From positions 1 to 5,338 of the forward strand of contig OMRN01000046.1 in assembly GCA_900313265.1 (NCBI GenBank): DNA of 5,338 nucleotides, written 5' to 3'. The notes beneath the pieces were generated by a model. It was not told the origin of the DNA, made no database searches, and saw only the letters and a list, made by a program, of their open reading frames with translations. The DNA is from an uncultured Lachnospiraceae bacterium (GTDB lineage Bacteria > Bacillota > Clostridia > Lachnospirales > Lachnospiraceae). Position 1 is the stretch's first letter. The number at the start of each line of letters is the position of its first letter. The translations under genes and the position numbers were made by a program. Positions 1 to 5,338 of the stretch are shown here, piece after piece.

Positions 1-829
1 TCTTTCCATGCTGCTTGCTCTCGGAATCGGACTTGCATTCGGTCTGGTACAGGGATACTTAATCAGCTACCTGGAAATTCAGCCGTTCATAGTAACACTG
101 GCCGGAATGTTCTTTGCCCGGGGTATGACGACAATTCTTTCAGTTAACCCGCAGAAGGTGAATACGGAAGGAACCGCAAATCTTACGGAGTTACTTTTCT
201 CCAAGGATCCCGCACAGAGGATTTCTTTCGTACAGTTCTTAAAAGACTTAAACTTTAAAACTTTGCTGGAAGGCAAGATTAAGATTGGCTGGCTCGGCTA
301 TACCGCTCCGAACGGAAACAGAATTCCGGTTAGTATGGAGTGGGGCGTGGTGATCGCACTGCTTTGTGTAGTAGTCATCTTCTTACTTCTGAAATATCAT
401 AAACTCGGTCGTGGCTTCTATGCTATCGGCGGTAACCAGACATCCGCACTGATGCTCGGTATCAATGTGAAGAGAACCCGTTTCTTAAGCTATGTAATCT
501 GCGGTCTCTTAAGCGGTATTGCCGGATATGTATTCTTAATGCATACCGGTGCCGGAAATGCAACCAACGCAGCAGGAATGGAAATGAACGCCATCGCGGC
601 ATCCATTATCGGAGGTACGCTTCTTACCGGTGGTGTAGGAAACGTAGTAGGTACTTTCTTCGGTGTCCTGACTCTGACAACAATCAAGAAAATCGTTGTA
701 TCGAGCGGACTCAAAGATCCATGGTGGCAGTCCATCACGACCGGCGGTATGTTATGCTTCTTTATTATCTTACAGAGTATTGTATTAAGTGTCAGAGCGA
801 AAATCAGAGCGAAACAGAAAAAAGGTTAG
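1..829 (+). CDS. yjfF: Sugar ABC transporter permease, YjfF/RbsC family (5' end missing)
   Basis: Inner-membrane permease of a carbohydrate ABC importer (BPD_transp_2 family), forming the channel with an ATPase and a substrate-binding lipoprotein. The reading frame is open to the window edge (codons from position 2), so the ATG at 8 is probably internal; roughly 100 N-terminal residues seem to be missing. Counting from that ATG, the family marks are PFIVTLAGMFFARG (26-39), YAIGGNQTSALMLGI (138-152), the hallmark cytoplasmic loop IIGGTLLTGGVGNVVGT (200-216) and DPWWQSITTGGMLCFFIILQ (237-256). Hydrophobic segments lie near 1-20, 25-45, 112-129, 156-178, 195-225 and 243-262, and the tail is basic (RAKIRAKQKKG). 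These motifs match E. coli YjfF, a galactofuranose permease, from memory. Substrate here is uncertain; the downstream pentose genes favour L-arabinose or another pentose. The loop at about 46-110 is clearly longer than in E. coli YjfF. The gene ends in TAG and is followed by a hairpin. Confidence 0.9.
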   Translation, partial: LSMLLALGIGLAFGLVQGYLISYLEIQPFIVTLAGMFFARGMTTILSVNPQKVNTEGTANLTELLFSKDPAQRISFVQFLKDLNFKTLLEGKIKIGWLGYTAPNGNRIPVSMEWGVVIALLCVVVIFLLLKYHKLGRGFYAIGGNQTSALMLGINVKRTRFLSYVICGLLSGIAGYVFLMHTGAGNATNAAGMEMNAIAASIIGGTLLTGGVGNVVGTFFGVLTLTTIKKIVVSSGLKDPWWQSITTGGMLCFFIILQSIVLSVRAKIRAKQKKG

Positions 830-856
830 GTATTACAGTGTAGTGAAAGGGGTTTA

Positions 857-896
857 ATAAAAATATGCAGATAAGGCTATGTCTGCATATTTTTAT
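857..896 (+). terminator. Perfect 15-bp hairpin, probable intrinsic terminator or attenuator
   Basis: The arms 857-871 (ATAAAAATATGCAGA) and 882-896 (TCTGCATATTTTTAT) are exact reverse complements around a 10-nt loop. As RNA, the core AUGCAGA/UCUGCAU is followed by AUUUUU, the shape of a Rho-independent terminator, and the A-run on the left arm would let it act on either strand. It starts 28 nt after the permease stop and ends 16 nt before the AAGGAG of the next gene. The core is not very GC-rich, so termination may be partial, leaving read-through into the kinase operon. An operator for a DNA-binding regulator is an alternative reading. Confidence 0.65.
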
Positions 897-912
897 GCCC
901 GGATTGATGAAA

Positions 913-918
913 AAGGAG
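913..918 (+). promoter_or_regulatory. Ribosome binding site that fixes the kinase start
   Basis: AAGGAG sits 5 nt before the ATG at 924. It decides the start of the kinase gene: the in-frame ATG at 879 lies in the loop of the hairpin, has no ribosome binding site at a usable distance, and would add 15 residues (MSAYFYARIDEKGVH) that do not resemble the family. Confidence 0.85.
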
Positions 919-923
919 TTCAT

Positions 924-2510
924 ATGGGCGCAAAAGAAATCATTGAAAGCGGAAAAGCATATTTGGGAATTGAATTCGGTTCGACCAGAATCAAAGGAGT
1001 TGTAACGGATGAGGCGGGCAAAGTGCTCGCAATGGGCGGCTTCGGCTGGGAAAACAGCCTGCGTGACGGCATCTGGACCTATTCCGAAAAGGAGATTTTT
1101 GCCGGCCTTAAGACCTGCTATGTGGAAGTGGCAAAAGATATTGAAAGCAAATACGGAGTAAAGGTGAAACGCTTTGCCGGAATCGGAATCTCCGCAATGA
1201 TGCACGGATATCTTGCCTTTGATGAAAACAACAGTCTGCTGGTTCCGTTCCGTACCTGGAGAAATACGATTACGGGCGAGGCGGCGGAAAAGCTTACGAA
1301 AGAATTTGATTACAATATTCCCCAGAGATGGAGCATTTCCCATCTGTATCAGGCAATGTTAAACAAAGAAGAGCATGTAAAGGATATTGCTTTCTTTACC
1401 ACACTTGCGGGATTTGTTCACTGGAAACTGACCGGCAGAAAGGTACTCGGTGTGGGTGATGCATCGGGTATGTTCCCCATCGATATCGCGACGGGAAATT
1501 TTGATGAAAAAATGATTGCAAAGTTTGATGAGCTTGCAAAAGAAACCGCGCTTACAAAAGGACTGAAAGAGCTTCTTCCCGAGGTGCTGAGTGCGGGTGA
1601 AAACGCAGGTACTTTAACTGCGGAAGGTGCTGCGCTTCTGGATGAAAGCGGACTTTTGGAAGCGGGAATTCCGCTCTGTCCTCCCGAGGGTGATGCCGGA
1701 ACGGGAATGGTTGCCACCAATTCCGTTAAGGTCAGAACCGGTAATATTTCCGCGGGAACCAGTGTATTTGCAATGGTTGTTCTGGAGAAGGAACTTTCGA
1801 AGGTATATCCCGAAATCGATCTGGTTACCACGCCCGACGGAGCGTTGGTCGGCATGGTGCACTGCAATAACTGTACTTCCGAGATTAATAACTGGGTTAA
1901 GATTTTTAAAGAGTTCTGTGACCTTTGCGGAATCACACCCGACATGAACAATCTCTACACAAAGCTTTATTCGGTATCCATCAGCGGCGAGCCGAACTGC
2001 GGCGGTGTGATGCTTTATAACTATCTTTCGGGAGAACCCGTAACCGGATTTGAGAAGGGTGCCCTGGTTCTGGCCAGAACGGCGGAGAACAATTTCTCTC
2101 TCGCGAATCTGATGCGCTCCAATCTGTATTCGGCGATGGCTACGTTAAAAATCGGCCTCGATCTGATGCTGAAAGAAGAGGGCGTTAAAGTGGATGAGAT
2201 GTATGGCCACGGCGGATATTTTAAGACCAAGGGCGTCGGAACAACGGTTGCCGCAGCGGCAATCAACGCACCGGTCTCCGTTATGGAAACGGCTTCCGAA
2301 GGCGGTGCATGGGGCATTGCACTCCTTGCGGCGTACATGGATAAAAAGGACAGCATGAGCCTGAGTGAGTATTTGTCCGATGTGATTTTCAAGGATGCCA
2401 AATGTGAAAAATGCGAGCCCGATGCAGAGAATGTGGAAGGCTTCGACGAATATATCGAAAGATACAAAAAAGGTCTCGCGATTGAACGCACGGCTGTTGA
2501 GGTATTATAA
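924..2510 (+). CDS. araB: FGGY-family carbohydrate kinase, probable L-ribulokinase (Bacteroides/clostridial type)
   Basis: Cytoplasmic sugar kinase of 528 residues, predicted to phosphorylate L-ribulose with ATP to L-ribulose 5-phosphate. The N-terminal FGGY domain begins with LGIEFGSTRIK (14-24), the first phosphate motif, and includes ISAMMHGY (89-96), equivalent to the sugar-binding QMHG of xylulokinases, and PFRTWRNTITGEA (108-120). PPEGDAGTGM (253-262) carries the likely catalytic base Asp257, and RTGNISAGTSVF (271-282) is the second phosphate motif; GHGGYFKTKGVG (428-439) and ASEGGAWGIALLAAYM (457-472) belong to the C-terminal ATP-binding domain. The first motif has Glu17 where most FGGY kinases have Asp. 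The protein resembles the Bacteroides-type AraB I recall rather than E. coli AraB; clostridia are also known to carry a non-orthologous ribulokinase called AraK, and whether this is that group needs a tree. Ribulokinase activity is inferred mainly from the adjacent araD, 39 nt downstream; a related ketose as substrate cannot be excluded. CxxC pairs occur at 314/317, 332/335 and 494/497. Confidence 0.85.
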   Translation: MGAKEIIESGKAYLGIEFGSTRIKGVVTDEAGKVLAMGGFGWENSLRDGIWTYSEKEIFAGLKTCYVEVAKDIESKYGVKVKRFAGIGISAMMHGYLAFDENNSLLVPFRTWRNTITGEAAEKLTKEFDYNIPQRWSISHLYQAMLNKEEHVKDIAFFTTLAGFVHWKLTGRKVLGVGDASGMFPIDIATGNFDEKMIAKFDELAKETALTKGLKELLPEVLSAGENAGTLTAEGAALLDESGLLEAGIPLCPPEGDAGTGMVATNSVKVRTGNISAGTSVFAMVVLEKELSKVYPEIDLVTTPDGALVGMVHCNNCTSEINNWVKIFKEFCDLCGITPDMNNLYTKLYSVSISGEPNCGGVMLYNYLSGEPVTGFEKGALVLARTAENNFSLANLMRSNLYSAMATLKIGLDLMLKEEGVKVDEMYGHGGYFKTKGVGTTVAAAAINAPVSVMETASEGGAWGIALLAAYMDKKDSMSLSEYLSDVIFKDAKCEKCEPDAENVEGFDEYIERYKKGLAIERTAVEVL

Positions 2511-2549
2511 TTTCAGCGTGGCTATGATTCAGACGAGAAGGAGAAAAAC

Positions 2550-3245
2550 ATGTTAGAGGAATTAAAACAGAAGGTTTACGAAGCAAATATGCTTCTTCCG
2601 AAATACGGACTGGTTACCTTTACCTGGGGAAACGTCAGTGCCATTGACAGAGAATCGGGACTCTTTGTAATCAAGCCGAGCGGTGTGGATTACGAAGTGA
2701 TGAAGCCCGAAGACATGGTGGTTGTTGATTTGAACGGAAAAGTGGTGGAAGGCAGATTAAATCCTTCTTCCGATACGCCCACACATCTGGAACTTTACAA
2801 GGGCTTTCCGCAAATCGGCGGTGTGGTACATACCCATTCCACCTATGCGACATCCTTTGCACAGTCCGGCAGAGACATTCCCTGTTACGGCACAACGCAT
2901 GCGGATTATTTTTACGGAAACATTCCATGCGTAAGATGCCTTACCAAAGAAGAAATCGATGAAGCGTATGAGCTGAATACGGGCAAACTGATTGTCAGTG
3001 AGTTTGCGAGAATGGACAAGGATCCCGAAGCGGTTCCGGCGGTGCTTTGCAAGAATCACGGACCGTTTGCCTGGGGTAAGGATGCAATGAATGCAGTACA
3101 TAATGCGGTTGTTCTCGAAGAGGTTGCGAAGATGGCGCTCTTTACCGAACAGATTAATAAAGATGTGAAACCCGCACCGCAGGAGCTGCAGGATAAACAT
3201 TATTTCAGAAAGCACGGAGCGAATGCTTATTACGGACAGAAGTAA
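2550..3245 (+). CDS. araD: L-ribulose-5-phosphate 4-epimerase
   Basis: Class II aldolase/adducin-family enzyme that converts L-ribulose 5-phosphate to D-xylulose 5-phosphate in the cytoplasm, with a divalent metal and a retro-aldol mechanism. The 231 residues equal the length of E. coli AraD and align along the whole chain ([13 protein letters not shown] at the start, [10 protein letters not shown] near the end). Visible active-site residues, with E. coli equivalents from memory, are the metal ligands His94, His96 and His170 (95, 97, 171), Asp75 in PSSDTPTH (76), Asp119 in THADYFYG (120, proposed acid/base) and Tyr228 (229, proposed acid/base). The phosphate-binding TWGNVS (25-30) and IKPSGVDY (41-48) are intact. 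AAGGAG at 2538-2543 lies 6 nt before the ATG. The gene sits directly between the two kinases, consistent with using the product of the first and making the same product as the second. I see no defects. Confidence 0.97.
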   Translation: MLEELKQKVYEANMLLPKYGLVTFTWGNVSAIDRESGLFVIKPSGVDYEVMKPEDMVVVDLNGKVVEGRLNPSSDTPTHLELYKGFPQIGGVVHTHSTYATSFAQSGRDIPCYGTTHADYFYGNIPCVRCLTKEEIDEAYELNTGKLIVSEFARMDKDPEAVPAVLCKNHGPFAWGKDAMNAVHNAVVLEEVAKMALFTEQINKDVKPAPQELQDKHYFRKHGANAYYGQK

Positions 3246-3291
3246 GCTTCACATGGAAACTGCCGGCAACGGTATGTAAGAATGCGTCGGG

Positions 3292-3297
3292 AAGGGA
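3292..3297 (+). promoter_or_regulatory. Imperfect ribosome binding site for xylB
   Basis: AAGGGA lies 7 nt before the ATG at 3305. It differs from the AAGGAG of the two preceding genes and may pair less well with 16S rRNA. No better in-frame start exists nearby, and the MYYIGVDLGT opening is the normal xylulokinase N-terminus. Confidence 0.6.
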
Positions 3298-3304
3298 ATG
3301 GAAT

Positions 3305-4774
3305 ATGTACTATATCGGAGTCGATTTGGGGACATCTGCCGTCAAACTCATTTTAACGGATGCAGACGGTAAGATTGTAAACTCGGTTTCAAAAGAATAT
3401 CCGCTGTATTTTCCGAATCCCGGCTGGTCCGAGCAAAAGCCGGAGGACTGGAAGGAAGCGGTTTTTGCCGGGTTAAAGGAACTGATTCGTGACTGTGATG
3501 CATCGCTTGTAAAGGGCATCAGCTTCGGCGGACAGATGCACGGACTTGTTGTTCTGGACGAAGAGGACAGGGTTATCAGACCCGCAATTCTCTGGAATGA
3601 CGGAAGAACGCAGAAGGAAACCGATTACCTGAATCATGTGATCGGAAAAGATGCTTTGTCTGAAGAAACCGCGAATATCGCGTTTGCCGGATTTACGGCT
3701 CCGAAGATTCTCTGGATGAAGGAAAACGAACCGGAGAATTATGCGAAGATTAAAAAAATCATGCTTCCGAAGGATTACATTGCCTATGTTCTGACGGGCG
3801 TATTTTCGACCGATTATTCGGACGCATCGGGCATGCTTCTTCTGGATGTGAAGAATAAAAAATGGTCGAAAAAAATGTGCGAAATCTGCGGTGTCGACGA
3901 AACCATGCTCCCGAAGCTTTATGAAAGCTATGAAGTAACGGGCACGATAAAGAGTGAAATCGCAAAGGAAATCGGACTTCCGGAGAATGTAAAGGTTTGT
4001 GCGGGTGCAGGGGACAATGCGGCTGCGGCAATCGGAACGGGCATTGTCGGAGAGGGAGGATGCAATATTTCTCTCGGAACCTCGGGAACGGTTTTCATTT
4101 CTTCGAAGCAGTTCAGGGTCGATGAAAATAATGCCCTTCATTCGTTTGATCACGCGGACGGAAATTACCACCTGATGGGATGTATGCTTTCCGCGGCATC
4201 CTGCAACAAATGGTGGATGGAAGAAATTTTAAAGACAAAGGAATATGGTAAGGAGCAGGAGGCAATTGGAAAGCTTGGCGAGAACCATATCTTTTTCCTC
4301 CCTTATCTGATGGGAGAACGTTCCCCTCATAACGATCCCGATGCAAGGGGTACCTTTATCGGTCTTACGATGGATTCGACAAGAGAGGATATGACGCAGG
4401 CGGTTTTGGAGGGTGTGGCATTCGGACTTCGTGATTCGGTCGAAGTCGCAAGAAGCCTCGGAATTCCTCTTACGAAAACCAGAATTTGCGGAGGCGGTGC
4501 AAAGAGTCCGCTCTGGAGAAAAATCATTGCGAACGTGATGAATCTGGAAGTGGAACGGATTGCTTCCGAAGAAGGCCCCGGGCTCGGAGCGGCGATTCTG
4601 GCGATGGCAGGTTGCGGCGAATATGAATCGGTTGCGAAAGCGGTGGAAGCGGTCGTGGAAGTGACCGACACTGAAAAACCGGATCCGGAACTGGTAAAAA
4701 AATACGAAGAGAAGTATCAGATGTTTAAGATGATTTACCCGGCCTGTAAGCCCGTTTTTGAAAGCATAAAGTAA
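3305..4774 (+). CDS. xylB: Xylulokinase
   Basis: FGGY-family kinase of 489 residues (E. coli XylB has 484) that phosphorylates D-xylulose to D-xylulose 5-phosphate in the cytoplasm. The canonical first phosphate motif GVDLGTSAVK is at 5-14 with Asp7. SFGGQMHGLV (73-82) holds the sugar-contacting Met78-His79, and AILWNDGRT (94-102) and LPKDYIAYVLTG (154-165) follow the xylulokinase pattern. GAGDNAAAAIGTG (234-246) carries the catalytic base Asp237 (Asp233 in E. coli XylB, from memory), then NISLGTSGTVF (254-264), the FGGY signature region PYLMGERSPHNDPDARG (333-349), the ATP-binding RICGGGAKSPLWRKIIA (393-409) and GPGLGAAILA (424-433). No residue needed for activity seems to be missing. It is 59 nt downstream of araD and ends in tandem TAATAA stops. 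Its place in an arabinose-type operon suggests arabinose and xylose catabolism are coupled here; no xylose isomerase gene is in the window. Confidence 0.95.
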   Translation: MYYIGVDLGTSAVKLILTDADGKIVNSVSKEYPLYFPNPGWSEQKPEDWKEAVFAGLKELIRDCDASLVKGISFGGQMHGLVVLDEEDRVIRPAILWNDGRTQKETDYLNHVIGKDALSEETANIAFAGFTAPKILWMKENEPENYAKIKKIMLPKDYIAYVLTGVFSTDYSDASGMLLLDVKNKKWSKKMCEICGVDETMLPKLYESYEVTGTIKSEIAKEIGLPENVKVCAGAGDNAAAAIGTGIVGEGGCNISLGTSGTVFISSKQFRVDENNALHSFDHADGNYHLMGCMLSAASCNKWWMEEILKTKEYGKEQEAIGKLGENHIFFLPYLMGERSPHNDPDARGTFIGLTMDSTREDMTQAVLEGVAFGLRDSVEVARSLGIPLTKTRICGGGAKSPLWRKIIANVMNLEVERIASEEGPGLGAAILAMAGCGEYESVAKAVEAVVEVTDTEKPDPELVKKYEEKYQMFKMIYPACKPVFESIK

Positions 4775-4814
4775 TAAGATGTCTCGTTTATAAAGAATCA
4801 GCAGGAGAACAGAC

Positions 4815-5338
4815 ATGAACGAAACGGAACTGAAAAAAATTGCAAACGATGTCCGAATCGGTATTGTGACCGCGGTACATTCGGCGAAAGCCGGACATCC
4901 GGGCGGATCACTTTCCGCAGCGGATATTATGACATATCTGTATTTTGAAGAGATGAATATTGACCCCGCAAATCCGAAGATGGAAGACAGGGACCGTTTC
5001 GTATTGTCGAAGGGACATGTTGCACCGGCTCTTTATTCCACACTTGCCAATCGCGGGTTTTTCCCCGTGGAAGAGCTTACCACATTAAGAAAACTCGGTT
5101 CGAGATTACAGGGACATCCGTGTATGCAGGAGACGCCGGGCGTGGATATGTCCTCGGGCTCTTTGGGACAGGGATTATCTGCCGCATGCGGTATGGCGCT
5201 CTCCGCAAAACTTCAGAAGAAGGATTACAGAGTGTATGCACTCTGCGGAGATGGTGAACTGCAGGAAGGACAGATCTGGGAGGCGCTGATGTTTGCAGGT
5301 TACCGGAAGCTTGATAATCTATGTGTCATTGTTGACAA
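4815..5338 (+). CDS. tkt: Transketolase, N-terminal subunit (3' end missing)
   Basis: Thiamine-diphosphate enzyme that moves two-carbon units from D-xylulose 5-phosphate to aldoses, the exit from this pathway into the non-oxidative pentose phosphate pathway. The ATG at 4815 follows AGGAG (4803-4807) by 7 nt, and 174 complete codons are visible. Motifs are AGHPGGSLSAADI (26-38, with His28), DRDRFVLSKGHVAPALY (58-74), KLGSRLQGHP (93-102), GSLGQGLSAA (115-124) and the ThDP/Mg motif GDGELQEGQIWEA (145-157, Asp146). The HPGGSLSAADI and LGSxLQGHP patterns are typical of the short N-terminal subunit of split transketolases (about 270-280 residues) rather than the fused E. coli TktA type, so a separate C-terminal subunit is expected next. 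The window stops just before the expected second Mg-ligand Asn, near residue 176. The gene lies 40 nt after xylB with no terminator between. Confidence 0.93.
   Translation, partial: MNETELKKIANDVRIGIVTAVHSAKAGHPGGSLSAADIMTYLYFEEMNIDPANPKMEDRDRFVLSKGHVAPALYSTLANRGFFPVEELTTLRKLGSRLQGHPCMQETPGVDMSSGSLGQGLSAACGMALSAKLQKKDYRVYALCGDGELQEGQIWEALMFAGYRKLDNLCVIVD

Noticed and set aside
879..923. In-frame ATG at 879 giving the kinase 15 more residues.
   Set aside because: It lies in the hairpin loop with no well-placed ribosome binding site, and the ATG at 924 has AAGGAG 5 nt upstream and a family-like N-terminus.
804..1343. Antisense open frame of 179 codons over the permease-kinase junction.
   Set aside because: It covers the hairpin and the kinase start and has no recognisable family features; treated as a shadow frame. 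Other minus-strand frames opposite the kinases, araD and the permease were dropped for the same reason.
1627..1947. Plus-strand frame of 106 codons inside the kinase gene.
   Set aside because: It is an out-of-frame reading of a well-conserved kinase region, with Arg/Trp/Pro-rich composition typical of a shifted frame.
2511..2549. The gap between the first kinase and araD as a regulatory element.
   Set aside because: Only the ribosome binding site is recognisable; there is no hairpin or promoter.
3246..3304. The araD-xylB gap as a site for a terminator, small gene or operator (contains the palindrome TGCCGGCA at 3261-3268).
   Set aside because: The 8-bp palindrome does not extend, there is no T-run, and no promoter-like hexamers are convincing.
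3473..4171. Long antisense open frame of 232 codons opposite xylB.
   Set aside because: It lies wholly opposite an intact xylulokinase gene, its translation has no recognisable motif, and codon bias of the coding strand explains it.

Overview
The window reads as part of a pentose (L-arabinose/D-xylose) utilisation locus from a Gram-positive anaerobe of the Clostridia, most likely Lachnospiraceae-like. The grounds are moderate GC content, strong AAGGAG-type Shine-Dalgarno sites, a two-subunit (split) style transketolase, and a first kinase of the type I associate from memory with Bacteroides and clostridial arabinose loci. No database search was possible, so the taxon is an inference.

Layout, all on the + strand. 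Positions 1-829 hold the 3' part of a YjfF/RbsC-type sugar ABC transporter permease whose start lies upstream of the window. Positions 830-923 are a short intergenic gap with a perfect 15-bp inverted repeat (857-896) that looks like an intrinsic terminator or attenuator. Four closely spaced genes follow: an FGGY kinase that is probably an L-ribulokinase (924-2510), L-ribulose-5-phosphate 4-epimerase araD (2550-3245), xylulokinase xylB (3305-4774), and the 5' part of a transketolase N-terminal subunit (4815 to the window end). The gaps between these four are 39, 59 and 40 nt and show no terminator, so they are probably co-transcribed.

Together the genes describe import of a sugar, phosphorylation of L-ribulose, epimerisation to D-xylulose 5-phosphate, a second entry to the same intermediate from D-xylulose, and delivery to the non-oxidative pentose phosphate pathway by transketolase. 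The isomerases (AraA, XylA), the rest of the transporter, any regulator and the transketolase C-terminal subunit are not in the window.

I see no mobile element, CRISPR array, tRNA/rRNA gene or broken gene, and no convincing undescribed system. The points most worth a second look are the hairpin in front of the kinase gene, the Glu-for-Asp change in that kinase's first phosphate motif, its paired cysteines, and the enlarged loop in the permease.
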